A stretch of 62,171 nucleotides of DNA from Erysipelotrichaceae bacterium (GTDB lineage Bacteria > Bacillota_I > Bacilli_A > Erysipelotrichales > Erysipelotrichaceae), in the NCBI GenBank assembly GCA_029101345.1, contig JAQXQU010000023.1, forward strand, positions 1 to 62,171, read 5' to 3'. The position numbers and the translations under genes are program-made. Shown piece by piece: positions 1 through 8,268 of the stretch (positions are counted from its first letter, which is position 1; the number at the start of each line of letters is the position of its first letter). A model generated the notes under the pieces. It was not told the DNA's origin, did no database searches, and worked only from the letters and a program-made list of their open reading frames with translations.

Positions 1-120
1 AGCAGCCTGATGGATACAGTAATCAGTACCACCTCCCCCACTTAATTCCTCATCAGTAGGATTGAGAATGCAATCAACAGCAATTTCTCTGATATCATCT
101 CTTCTTATTTCTAATGGCAT
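1..120 (-). CDS. Macro-domain protein, N-terminal fragment (runs off the window)
   Basis: Only the first 40 residues are present; the gene continues beyond position 1. The start ATG at 120 has an AGGAG Shine-Dalgarno six bases upstream. The visible residues contain the macro-domain entry pattern: a hydrophobic strand (VDCILNPTDE), then the glycine-rich loop LSGGGGTDYCIHQAA, which binds ADP-ribose in this family. Family members bind or hydrolyse ADP-ribose derivatives. Substrate and full length cannot be judged here. It lies 34 bases downstream of the GNAT gene on the same strand, so it is probably the last visible gene of the CARF nuclease operon. Domain call is fairly secure; role is inference. 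Confidence 0.75.
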   Translation of the reverse strand, partial: MPLEIRRDDIREIAVDCILNPTDEELSGGGGTDYCIHQAA

Positions 121-154
121 TGCTTACTCCTGGTTATAAAACCTATCATTATCA

Positions 155-730
155 CTATTTCTTACTAGTATGTTCAATTATATAACTATCAATCAAGCTG
201 TAATCCAGATTGTTATCATAAACCATCTTAGAAACACTTCCAACACAGACATAACGTCTGTTGCCACCATATTTGATAGCTTCATGATCAATTTCAAAAC
301 CCGAAGATAGAATATTCTTCAAACTGTATTCATTATCAGGAGAAACTGTAACTGCCAGATGGCTAAAGCCTAATTTATTGGCATAATAGAGAAGATAGCT
401 GAAGAGGTATTTCTGAAGACCACCCCGATATTCCTTTCTGACCATAATCAGTTTGTAGTTCCCACATTTTTCAACCTGGCATTTCTTCAAATCAACCGAG
501 AGGTCTTCATCTGTTCCTCTGGCATCTACAAAGATGGATAAGGCAACAAGTTTCTCCTTATCATATAAGCCAAGCGTAAGATTTGGATAATCCAGACATG
601 ATAAAAACATCTCCTGCTGATTGTTTCGCAATAGACTCTTGTCAGCCAGACTCTCTATCACTTCCCTTTGCAGTTCCATGATATCGTTGATGTCATTCTT
701 ATTGCAGATCTTTAGTTTAAGCATTTCCAT
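155..730 (-). CDS. GNAT-family N-acetyltransferase-like protein
   Basis: A 191-residue protein with the layout of a GNAT fold: an N-terminal strand (LKLKICNKNDINDIMELQ), a central strand (NYKLIMVRKEYRGGLQKYLF) where a V-x-x-x-x-RG-G-x-x-x-x-L segment fits the acetyl-CoA pyrophosphate loop, and a later helix-strand (HLAVTVSPDNEYSLKNILSSGFE) matching motif B. Acceptor substrate is unknown. The gene overlaps the upstream membrane-protein gene by 14 bases and has no clear ribosome site of its own, so translation is probably coupled; ATG 724 is an alternative start. It belongs to the minus-strand accessory operon between fhs and the macro-domain gene. Confidence 0.65.
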   Translation of the reverse strand: MEMLKLKICNKNDINDIMELQREVIESLADKSLLRNNQQEMFLSCLDYPNLTLGLYDKEKLVALSIFVDARGTDEDLSVDLKKCQVEKCGNYKLIMVRKEYRGGLQKYLFSYLLYYANKLGFSHLAVTVSPDNEYSLKNILSSGFEIDHEAIKYGGNRRYVCVGSVSKMVYDNNLDYSLIDSYIIEHTSKK

Positions 731-1367
731 AGTGTTTCATGATTTCTTCATATTCCTTGAGCTTTCCTGCATTATTGCAAGCAATCTTCAGGCAATTGAT
801 TTCATTATGGATTGGCAATCCCTTCTTATTGCGATATTCCATCCATAAATCTTCAAGATAATAGATGTTGCGGAAGTTCTTTGGTGACTTTACCAATTTG
901 ACTGCCTGAACGGATTTGGAATGGACAGCCAGAAAAAAACGATAGCTGAACAAGTCATTAACAGTCTTGATATCAACTACCTCATCATTTAGCATCAGAT
1001 AGATGGTTTCAAAGAAAGTCAGATAATTGGATACTTCAATTGTTGAGAATTCTGCTGCCTCCCCTGTTCTTAATTCTTCTTCCAATTTGAGATACATATT
1101 GGCGTAGTTTTCATTATTGACAAAGGCTTCATTCAAGCCAACAACAAAGTCAGCCTGCTGAACCTTTTTTTGTTCCTGCAGCTGAATGATAACAGCATAG
1201 ACACCAAGAATAGCCACAATGATTGTTAAGGTCTGAACAGCAACCGACATCACACCAATCATTTCTGATGCATAAATCAATGATCCCACACTCATAAACA
1301 GCAGGATAAATGACAATAGATAAAGCACTGTCCTTTTTGTCTTTCGAATGATTCTTCTTCTTCCCAT
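717..1367 (-). CDS. Two-helix membrane protein with cytoplasmic domain (DUF4760-like)
   Basis: A 216-residue protein. After a basic start (MGRRRIIRKTKR) come two hydrophobic segments, about residues 13-33 and 37-62, then a hydrophilic, helical C-terminal domain of about 150 residues. This layout resembles small membrane proteins of the DUF4760 type seen next to defence and signalling genes; I recognise the architecture, not a specific family member. An AAGGGGAT ribosome site precedes ATG 1367. It starts 11 bases after the EVE-like gene and overlaps the GNAT gene, so all three are likely co-transcribed. In a CARF operon a membrane protein could be an effector or a sensor, but nothing in the sequence decides this. 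Confidence 0.55.
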   Translation of the reverse strand: MGRRRIIRKTKRTVLYLLSFILLFMSVGSLIYASEMIGVMSVAVQTLTIIVAILGVYAVIIQLQEQKKVQQADFVVGLNEAFVNNENYANMYLKLEEELRTGEAAEFSTIEVSNYLTFFETIYLMLNDEVVDIKTVNDLFSYRFFLAVHSKSVQAVKLVKSPKNFRNIYYLEDLWMEYRNKKGLPIHNEINCLKIACNNAGKLKEYEEIMKHYGNA

Positions 1368-1378
1368 ACGATCCCCTT

Positions 1379-2236
1379 CTATCTGCTTAATAGCTTATTG
1401 ATGATTTCATCATTATCCGAGGTGTGATAGGTGACATTCAAATCATAAGGATAGATGTCATAGATGTAGCTCTCATATAGGCATTTCTGCCCTATGATTA
1501 GACGTGTTTCAATATCCTTGTCATGAAAAAAGATGATATCAAGGTTGTTTTCACGTATATGATAGGCTTCGGTTTCACTGCCTCTGATATTGATGTAATC
1601 TGCATATTTTGCTAGGGATTTTCTGGCTTTTTTCTTCTTGTCTTCACTTATTGGCATATCACCAATCAGATCTCTAACCACCCCTAAGCAATAGGCTATC
1701 TCTTCTCTTTCAATTCTTCCTTCATAGTCATCATCATTGGACCAAAGATCCATGTTCCCTTTGGCAAGAGCAAAAAGCCTTAGGACGACGCTTTCATCTT
1801 TCAAATAGATATAGCTTTCGATATTATTGGAAATCTTCATACCACATTCACTAAGATAGATGGGATTCTGAAAGAAGGTGACATTCTGCAAATAAAAGCT
1901 GGAGATGCGATTTGGAAGCTTCTTGTTCTTGGAAACCTTTCTGATAGCATCCTTGAATTCCTCATAAGTGTTATAACCATTGAGGATTCCATATTTGTCC
2001 CACATATATTTGATGGAATTGAGATTGATGCTTGCAAGACGGCCATAGCCTACAATACCCTTCTCCTTATTGTTCATCTGTTCCCGATCCTTGCTTAAGA
2101 AGAAGACAATATCGCCAACTTTGAAATCTGAAAAGTTGTTATTGTTGGAAAGACGCCAAAAATTCATCGTCCGATGAGCATTCAGACGATGAAGTTCCAG
2201 CATCTTGGAATCAGTAATATAGGCAATAGCTGACAT
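1379..2236 (-). CDS. EVE/PUA-like domain protein of unknown function
   Basis: A 285-residue protein. The first about 140 residues read like an EVE/ASCH (PUA-superfamily) module: MNFWRLSNN, then FKVGDIVFFLSKD, then GIVGYGRLASI, the usual succession of an aromatic strand, a V-G-D-x-V-x-F strand and a G-x-G strand. EVE domains bind modified bases or RNA and are frequent in restriction and anti-phage loci. The C-terminal half is charged and helical and unrecognised. Its ATG is 2 bases after the stop of the CARF nuclease gene with a GGAG site inside the end of that gene, so the pair is almost certainly co-translated. EVE assignment is by pattern only. Confidence 0.5.
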   Translation of the reverse strand: MSAIAYITDSKMLELHRLNAHRTMNFWRLSNNNNFSDFKVGDIVFFLSKDREQMNNKEKGIVGYGRLASINLNSIKYMWDKYGILNGYNTYEEFKDAIRKVSKNKKLPNRISSFYLQNVTFFQNPIYLSECGMKISNNIESYIYLKDESVVLRLFALAKGNMDLWSNDDDYEGRIEREEIAYCLGVVRDLIGDMPISEDKKKKARKSLAKYADYINIRGSETEAYHIRENNLDIIFFHDKDIETRLIIGQKCLYESYIYDIYPYDLNVTYHTSDNDEIINKLLSR

Positions 2237-2238
2237 AT

Positions 2239-3408
2239 CTACTCCGGTAACTTCTCGAATTGGTAAGTACCTTCAATAATGGAAAGGAAGTCCTTGGCAA
2301 CTGTTTTATTTACAAAGGAAGTTGTATCAATGACTGCTACTTCCAATTCCTTGGCTTTGGCATAGATCGAAGGAGACTTGATATTCAGATCATCAAGGGT
2401 ACAGAGAACACTATTGGACAGCTTATTGCCAAAAGTATAGTTGTGCATCTTGATTTCATTGAGGGATGGAGTTTCAACTTTGTTGGATTTGCATGAAACA
2501 AATAAGAGACGGTTGTCTTTGATGATCATGCAATCTATTTCACAAACAACCTGGTAGCGGTTCTTCTTGGATGAGAAGTCAATGACACTGCTCATGGCCA
2601 CATCATCAAAGAGCTTGCTATCAAGAAGAGTGTAGTAGAGATAGCTTTCCAGGAAAGTACCAGAGGCATTGATCATCTTGATGATGGAAGGGCTGCTAAA
2701 GCAAAGGCAATTGCCTACCACCTCATATAAGCCTAATCTCTGGTATTTGTGATGGAATTCTTCAGTTTCAAGCTTTTGAAGATTCTTTTCACTTAGATAG
2801 TAGGTATAATCATCTGCTTTGGAACTTGATGATAGGATGCCATTTAGCCTTTGAACGAAGGATATGAACTTTGGGTAACAGTCAAATGATGATTCAACAC
2901 AGTTTTTGACTATCTCCTTGGTCTTCCTATCATCAGGGGCATGATGCATCTGATTGGTAATGTGGCCACCACCTAATTCAATGATGTCTTTGATACTTAA
3001 TTTAAAGACATCAGTTCTGAGGACTTTGTGTTCATGATATGATTTAATGCAGTTTTCTTCATCATCATAGTAGATGATTGGAAGCTTTTTATCTAATGCT
3101 ACTTCAAATAGCACCATGGTCAGGAAACGGCCACCACTGATATCAGCGACAATTCCTTCGTTCTTATCAATGATTCTTTCAATATCCCTTTTATCATCAA
3201 CCTCAAGGAAGGTAATTTTTATATCAGCATAATTCCTGATGACATCAGTGATTCGGTTTTGATGTCTTTCTTCGATATTGTAATGGTATATGAAAATTAC
3301 CTCATCAACTCCTAATGTCAAGGCATTGATGACATTATCAACAGAAGTATCCAAATTGTTTATGATGCTTATCAGCTTAGAACAAGCCACTGATCTTTCC
3401 TTCTTCAT
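2239..3408 (-). CDS. CARF-PD-(D/E)xK nuclease, Card1/Can2-like (DUF1887 family)
   Basis: About 389 residues from ATG 3408. Residues about 8-125 form a Rossmann-like CARF domain (KLISIINNLD, VDEVIFIYHYN, then the nucleotide-loop motif ADISGGRFLT at 89-97). The C-terminal part carries a PD-(D/E)xK core: GTFLE (Glu254), CEID (Asp292) and FVSCKS (Lys307), the arrangement of DUF1887 nucleases such as Card1 and Can2. Those enzymes are switched on by cyclic tetra-adenylate and cut DNA and/or RNA in type III CRISPR immunity. No cas gene or array is visible here. The gene overlaps the end of fhs by 32 bases; a GTG at 3390 behind AAGGAAAG is an alternative start with a better ribosome site. Family call is firm; ligand and target are inferred. 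Confidence 0.8.
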   Translation of the reverse strand: MKKERSVACSKLISIINNLDTSVDNVINALTLGVDEVIFIYHYNIEERHQNRITDVIRNYADIKITFLEVDDKRDIERIIDKNEGIVADISGGRFLTMVLFEVALDKKLPIIYYDDEENCIKSYHEHKVLRTDVFKLSIKDIIELGGGHITNQMHHAPDDRKTKEIVKNCVESSFDCYPKFISFVQRLNGILSSSSKADDYTYYLSEKNLQKLETEEFHHKYQRLGLYEVVGNCLCFSSPSIIKMINASGTFLESYLYYTLLDSKLFDDVAMSSVIDFSSKKNRYQVVCEIDCMIIKDNRLLFVSCKSNKVETPSLNEIKMHNYTFGNKLSNSVLCTLDDLNIKSPSIYAKAKELEVAVIDTTSFVNKTVAKDFLSIIEGTYQFEKLPE

Positions 3409-5029
3409 TGATATCAATATCAAGTGCTGCAGGATGAGCAGGCAGACCTGGCATTGTCATAATATTGCCGGTATAGATAACCACAAAGCCTGCGCCTCTG
3501 GATAATGAAAGATCCTTGACATGCAGGATATGATCAGGACGGCCAACCAGCTTAGGATCATCACTTAATGATAATGGGGTCTTTGCCATGCAGATTGGCA
3601 AATTATCATATTCTGCCAAGACATCAAGCTTGCCAAGTGCTTCTTCGCTATATTCAACACCGCTAGCACCATAGATAACAGTTGCGACTTTTTCTATTTT
3701 TTCCTTTAATGGCATTTCATCTTCATAGAGGTAATGGAAGGAGCTGTCTTTTTCACAAGCTCTGACAACTGCTTCAGCCAAGTCCTTGGAACCTTCTGAA
3801 CCTTTGGCAAAACCTTCACAGATAACAGCTTCATAGCCTTCTTCCTTGCAATAGTTCAATAATGCATCAAGTTCTGCCTTTGTATCAGAATAGAAGCGGT
3901 TAATGCAGACAACTGCTGGAATGCCATAATTGCTTAAGGACTCCAGGTGTTTCTTGAGATTGCATGTACCCTTTAGCATTGCATCAACATTTTCATTATT
4001 GACATCCTTGCTGTCAACACCACCATGAAGCTTCAGGGCACGACAGGTTGCGACAACAACAACCGCCTTTGGTGTTAGATTGCCCTTGCGGCATTTGATA
4101 TCCAAAAACTTTTCAGCACCAAGGTCTGCACCAAAACCTGCTTCCGTAACAACATAATCAGCCAGCTTTAAAGCTGTCTTGGTAGCGAGGATGGAGTTGC
4201 AGCCATGAGCGATATTGGCAAATGGTCCACCATGGATGAAAACCGGTGTATGTTCAAGAGTCTGGACAAGATTTGGCTTGATAGCATCTTTCATAACTGT
4301 TGCTAAAGCACCTTCTATATGGAGATCTGAGACATAGACTGGCTGATCATCGTAAGTATAAGCCACAAGACACTTGCCAATCTTCTCTTTGAAATCCATT
4401 AAGGAATTGGATAAGCAAAGGATAGCCATTACTTCTGAGGCAACAGTGATATTGAAATGATCTTCCCTTTCAACACCGTTGGTTCTTTTCTTCTGGCCAA
4501 TTGTAATATCACGCAAAGTTCGATCATTCATATCCATTGCTCTTTTCCAAACAACCTTGCTTGGATCAATATTCAATTCATTGCCTTGATATAGATGATT
4601 ATCCAGAACAGCAGAAATCAGATTATTGGCAGTTGTAATGGCATGCATATCACCTGTAAAGTGCAGATTGATATCTTCCATTGGCACCACCTGGGCATAG
4701 CCACCACCAGCTGCTCCGCCTTTTAAACCAAAAACCGGACCAAGAGATGGTTCCCTAAGACATGCCATGACTGATTTGCCAATAGCCTTTAGACCATCAG
4801 CTAAAGCAATAGTAGTTGTTGATTTGCCTTCTCCGGCCTTGGTTGGATTGATGGCAGTAACAAGAACCAGATTCTTCTTTTTATTGCCATCAGCTATCTT
4901 TGAAGGATCAACTTTAGCCTTGTCATGGCCATATGGTTCAAGAATATCAGCGGGAATGTTAATTGCTTCAGCAATCTTGCTAATAGGCTCAAGAATGGCT
5001 TCCTGAGCAATTTCAATGTCTTTCTTCAT
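3377..5029 (-). CDS. fhs: Formate--tetrahydrofolate ligase
   Basis: Makes 10-formyl-tetrahydrofolate from formate, THF and ATP, feeding purine and fMet-tRNA synthesis. About 550 residues, the usual length. The phosphate-binding loop TAINPTKAGEGKSTT is near residue 60, followed by REPSLGPVFGLKGGAAGGGY, DMHAITTANNL, IHGGPFANIAHGCNS and TEAGFGADLGAEKF, all hallmarks of this enzyme. ATG 5029 is preferred because GGAGG lies seven bases upstream; an upstream in-frame TTG at 5035 is less likely. It follows recR by 2 bases, so it seems to be the end of the dnaX-ybaB-recR operon. Its last 32 bases also encode the start of the CARF nuclease. Confidence 0.97.
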   Translation of the reverse strand: MKKDIEIAQEAILEPISKIAEAINIPADILEPYGHDKAKVDPSKIADGNKKKNLVLVTAINPTKAGEGKSTTTIALADGLKAIGKSVMACLREPSLGPVFGLKGGAAGGGYAQVVPMEDINLHFTGDMHAITTANNLISAVLDNHLYQGNELNIDPSKVVWKRAMDMNDRTLRDITIGQKKRTNGVEREDHFNITVASEVMAILCLSNSLMDFKEKIGKCLVAYTYDDQPVYVSDLHIEGALATVMKDAIKPNLVQTLEHTPVFIHGGPFANIAHGCNSILATKTALKLADYVVTEAGFGADLGAEKFLDIKCRKGNLTPKAVVVVATCRALKLHGGVDSKDVNNENVDAMLKGTCNLKKHLESLSNYGIPAVVCINRFYSDTKAELDALLNYCKEEGYEAVICEGFAKGSEGSKDLAEAVVRACEKDSSFHYLYEDEMPLKEKIEKVATVIYGASGVEYSEEALGKLDVLAEYDNLPICMAKTPLSLSDDPKLVGRPDHILHVKDLSLSRGAGFVVIYTGNIMTMPGLPAHPAALDIDINEEGKISGLF

Positions 5030-5031
5030 AA

Positions 5032-5625
5032 TCAATCCTCCATTTTTCTCCGATTGTTCATTGCCTTGATAAGTGTCAGCTCATCAGCATAATCCAAGCT
5101 CGCACCCATCGGCAAACCATGGGCTAGTCTTGTAACCAGCACCTGCTTTTCCTTTAGAATCTTATCAAGATATAATGCTGTCATTTCACCATCCATTGTT
5201 GGTGATGTTGCGATGATGACTTCCTTAATGGATTCATCAATGCGCAATAAAAGCTTTTCAATATTCAGGTCCTCTGGATAGATGCCCTTGCTTGATGAAA
5301 TGACACCTCCTAAGACATGGTAGAGACCATGGTAGGTTTCAGTCTTTTCAATAGCTACAACATCCTGATCATAAGCAACAACCATAATGATTGAATCATC
5401 ACGGCTCTTGTCTTTGCAAAGTGGACAATATTCTTCATCAGAGATGAATCCACATCTTTTGCATTTGCCAATCTCCTTTAGACCCTTTAAGGCATCGATA
5501 TATTCATCAATAGCCTCTTCCGGGTAGTTAAGCATTGAAAAAGCATAGCGTTGGGCACTCTTGGCACCAACACCAGGCAGCTTTTCCAATTGTCTGATCA
5601 ATGTTTCAAATCTTGCTGGATACAT
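5032..5625 (-). CDS. recR: Recombination mediator protein RecR
   Basis: 197 residues, normal length. RecR helps RecF/RecO load RecA at gaps. Visible order: helix-hairpin-helix at the N-terminus (LPGVGAKSAQRYAF), a four-cysteine zinc finger (CKRCGFISDEEYCPLC, about residues 54-69), then a TOPRIM domain (IIMVVAYDQDVVAIEKT, YHVLGGVISSSKGI) and the C-terminal Walker B-like segment VTRLAHGLPMGASLDYAD. The ATG overlaps the ybaB stop by one base (TAATG), so translation is coupled, as in many Bacillota where dnaX-ybaB-recR is a conserved unit. Confidence 0.97.
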   Translation of the reverse strand: MYPARFETLIRQLEKLPGVGAKSAQRYAFSMLNYPEEAIDEYIDALKGLKEIGKCKRCGFISDEEYCPLCKDKSRDDSIIMVVAYDQDVVAIEKTETYHGLYHVLGGVISSSKGIYPEDLNIEKLLLRIDESIKEVIIATSPTMDGEMTALYLDKILKEKQVLVTRLAHGLPMGASLDYADELTLIKAMNNRRKMED

Positions 5626-5924
5626 TAGCGAATGCTCATCTTCTTTGCCATGACATTCAATAATTCATTCTTGCGTTCTTCAATCTTGCCTAATGCTTCA
5701 TTGAATGCAATTGCAATCAGGTCTTCAACCATTTCCTTATCATCCTTGCTCATGATATCTGCAGATATATTGACGCTCTTGACCTTGAAATCACCAGTCA
5801 TTGCCACTTTTACCAAACCATTAGAGGCAGTACCAGTAAATTCAGTCTTATTCATTTCTTCACTTGCCCTCTCCATCTGCTTCTGCATTGCCTGGGCATT
5901 GGCCATCAGTTTGTTAATATCCAT
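5625..5924 (-). CDS. ybaB: Nucleoid-associated protein YbaB/EbfC
   Basis: 99 residues. The YbaB/EbfC family forms small dimers that bind DNA and bridge the nucleoid. The sequence starts with the expected amphipathic helix (INKLMANAQAMQKQMERASEEM), then a beta sheet containing GLVKVAMTGDFKVKSVNIS, and ends with a helix rich in N-E-A-L-G-K-I-E. It lies 2 bases after dnaX and overlaps recR by one base, the classical context for this family. Confidence 0.95.
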   Translation of the reverse strand: MDINKLMANAQAMQKQMERASEEMNKTEFTGTASNGLVKVAMTGDFKVKSVNISADIMSKDDKEMVEDLIAIAFNEALGKIEERKNELLNVMAKKMSIR

Positions 5925-5926
5925 CT

Positions 5927-7654
5927 TTATTCCTCCACTTTGATATCTCCAAATAGATCACGTAGGCGATCCTCGGTAGTAATTGGTTTCTCTCTTGTAT
6001 ATTTATTGACAACCAGCTCCTGATTAATATCTTCAGGGAATGGGTTGCGATAACGTCTGATCAGTTCAGCCTTTTCCTTATGGCTTATTGCATAAACCAT
6101 CTTATCAATGCCTAATTTATCATTGATAAAGAAGTAGAGCTCCTTATTCATAATTGGATCATTGATGTTGGATGCATGAATATCATCACCAACAATGATC
6201 ATGGCATCATGGGCTGAAGCAAATAGTTCTGTACCATTGAGCAGACTATAGAACTTTCTTTCGCTTGGTTCCATCTTGTACATCTCCATCCGGTTGTAGA
6301 TGACAGAATCTGAAATCTTCTCAGGCTTGCTAGCATGGAAGAGGATGTTGACTAAGAAGCCATAATCAGGACCAGTATTGATGATTTCTTCCTCAATAAT
6401 TGGCTCAGCTGGCGAATAATCCATTTCCAAAACTTCTATCTCTTTATTGTCTGGGACTGCTTCTTCGGTCTTAACTGCTGTTTCTTCTTTTACTGGTGGT
6501 TTTTCTTCTTTGGTGATTGGGTTTGCTGCAGAAGATTCAAGTTCTGCTTGATTAGCTTCTTCATTTGTTGGTAAATGGGTATCAATCCTGCCCATTCTAA
6601 TAAGACATAATTCAAGAGCAGAAATAAAAGATGCATTGTTTCTTTCCCTTAGGATTGTATCCTGAATGATCTTGCTGTCTTCAAGCAGACTATTGATATC
6701 GAGCTTTTGCAAAATAAATTGGGCATCAAGGCGATCAATAATGCTTAATAATTCATCAGAACCGCTATCACTATAAAGCAGACAGTCCTTGATGATTTCG
6801 AGCATGTCTATTGCCAACCTCTTAATATCTATGCCATAAAGATATAGTTCCCTTAACTGCCTGATAGCTTCAGATGTCTTGCCAGTATGGATTGTTATTA
6901 GCAACTCGGAAATCTTGGAAGCAGAGCTTAGACCAAAGACCTTTTCCACTTCTTCAAGTCCTACATAATCATTACGATATGCCAGAAGCTGTTCAAGTAT
7001 TGATAAAGCATCACGCATACCTCCATCAGCCAGTCTGGCTATCACATCAAGGGCTTTTTCTTCATATTTGATGCCTTCATTATTCAATACCTCAATCATT
7101 CGTTTGCGAATTGTATAGGTATTGAGCTTATTGAAATTAAAACGCTGGCATCTTGAAAGGATTGTTGGCAACACTTTCTGTGGATCAGTGGTAGCTAAAA
7201 TGAAGATAACATGAGCTGGTGGCTCTTCCAAGGTCTTCAATAAGGCATTGAAGGCATGAGCGGTAAGCATATGGACTTCATCAACGATATAGACTTTGTA
7301 TTTGCTCTGCAGAGGGGCATAAGGTACCTGAGCCAATATTTCTCTGATGTTATCTACCTTATTATATGATGCGGCATCAAATTCGATGATATCGGGGTTA
7401 TTGCCAGCATTATATGCCTTGCATGATGGACATTCATCACAAGCATCATCATGATAATTCTGGCAATTGATAGCCTTGGCAAAAAGCTTGGCTGTTGAGG
7501 TCTTGCCTGTTCCTCTTGGTCCAGCAAAAAGATAGGCATGGGCTATTTTATTAAGCTTGATTGCATTCTGCAAAGTCTTGATAACATAATCCTGACCTAC
7601 TACTTCACTGAACTTTTTTGGACGATAAGTACGATATAAAACCTGATGTGCCAT
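5927..7654 (-). CDS. dnaX: DNA polymerase III gamma/tau subunit
   Basis: 575 residues. DnaX is the ATPase of the clamp loader that puts DnaN on DNA. Seen: RTYRPKKFSEVVGQ at the start, Walker A GPRGTGKTSTAK, a four-cysteine zinc knuckle (CQNYHDDACDECPSC), Walker B VYIVDEVHML, the sensor-1 region IFILATTDPQKVLPTILSRCQRF, then a helical domain III. From about residue 365 a Glu/Pro/Lys-rich linker leads to a shorter C-terminal tau-type domain. I saw no obvious slippery site for a gamma product. First gene of the dnaX-ybaB-recR-fhs run; 39 bases separate it from tadA. Confidence 0.97.
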   Translation of the reverse strand: MAHQVLYRTYRPKKFSEVVGQDYVIKTLQNAIKLNKIAHAYLFAGPRGTGKTSTAKLFAKAINCQNYHDDACDECPSCKAYNAGNNPDIIEFDAASYNKVDNIREILAQVPYAPLQSKYKVYIVDEVHMLTAHAFNALLKTLEEPPAHVIFILATTDPQKVLPTILSRCQRFNFNKLNTYTIRKRMIEVLNNEGIKYEEKALDVIARLADGGMRDALSILEQLLAYRNDYVGLEEVEKVFGLSSASKISELLITIHTGKTSEAIRQLRELYLYGIDIKRLAIDMLEIIKDCLLYSDSGSDELLSIIDRLDAQFILQKLDINSLLEDSKIIQDTILRERNNASFISALELCLIRMGRIDTHLPTNEEANQAELESSAANPITKEEKPPVKEETAVKTEEAVPDNKEIEVLEMDYSPAEPIIEEEIINTGPDYGFLVNILFHASKPEKISDSVIYNRMEMYKMEPSERKFYSLLNGTELFASAHDAMIIVGDDIHASNINDPIMNKELYFFINDKLGIDKMVYAISHKEKAELIRRYRNPFPEDINQELVVNKYTREKPITTEDRLRDLFGDIKVEE

Positions 7655-7693
7655 ATATATTCCATTATAACAAATCCCATTAAAAAATAACCT

Positions 7694-8158
7694 TTACAGG
7701 CTATTCTTTGCTTTTTCTCTTTTGGCTTTGAAAAATGTCTTGAGGATATTGGCTGACTCATCCTTGAGCACAGCCTTTTCCACTTCCGGGTAGTGGTTTA
7801 AGCCTTTGACTTCCAACACATTCATATTTGAACCAAAAGCTCCCCCTTTAGGATCTTCGGTACTGAAGCATACTTTTCTGATTCTTGAGTTGATGATTGC
7901 TCCAGCACACATGATACATGGTTCCAAAGTCACATACAGATCACAATCATCCAGATGCCAAGTCCCTAGTTTTTTGCAGGCTTTTTGAATGGCTTCAATT
8001 TCAGCATGATGAATGGCACAATTCTTTTTGACTTTCCTGTTATGAGCCCTGGCAATGATCTTCTCATCCTTCACAATGACAGCCCCAATTGGTACTTCAT
8101 CTTCCTTTTGCGCTTTTTCAGCTTCCTTCAAAGCTGCTCTCATAAATAGTTCTTGCAT
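7694..8158 (-). CDS. tadA: tRNA-specific adenosine deaminase TadA
   Basis: 154 residues. Converts A34 to inosine in tRNA-Arg(ACG). The zinc site is intact: CAIHHAEIEAIQ (His ligand and catalytic Glu, here HAE) and LEPCIMCAGAI (two Cys ligands). The N-terminal MRAALKEAEKAQKEDEVPIG and the C-terminal helix ending VLKTFFKAKREK type are normal for TadA. It lies just downstream of the SRP RNA gene, a common neighbourhood in Bacillota (tadA-ffs-dnaX). Confidence 0.95.
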   Translation of the reverse strand: MQELFMRAALKEAEKAQKEDEVPIGAVIVKDEKIIARAHNRKVKKNCAIHHAEIEAIQKACKKLGTWHLDDCDLYVTLEPCIMCAGAIINSRIRKVCFSTEDPKGGAFGSNMNVLEVKGLNHYPEVEKAVLKDESANILKTFFKAKREKAKNSL

Positions 8159-8170
8159 AAATTAAAAAAA

Positions 8171-8246
8171 TGGTACACACAATCAGAGGGACGTATGGCT
8201 GCTTCCTTCCGGACCTGACCAGGTTAGAGCATGAATGTTGTACCAC
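8171..8246 (-). ncRNA. ffs: Signal recognition particle RNA (4.5S-like, small bacterial type)
   Basis: On the minus strand the region folds back on itself: ends GGTAC and GTACC pair, and the apical part contains GGTCAGGTCCGGAAGGAAGC, the Ffh-binding loop region (GGTCAGG, GGAAGGAAGCAGCC) typical of SRP RNA domain IV. The length of about 76 bases indicates the short form without an Alu domain. It sits between tadA and the HAD gene with no coding potential. Confidence 0.93.
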
Positions 8247-8268
8247 TAGTATAATAATATATTTTTTA

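Noticed and set aside
1-3408. CRISPR array expected beside a Card1-like protein
   Set aside because: No repeat-spacer pattern and no cas-like coding sequence is visible anywhere in the window.
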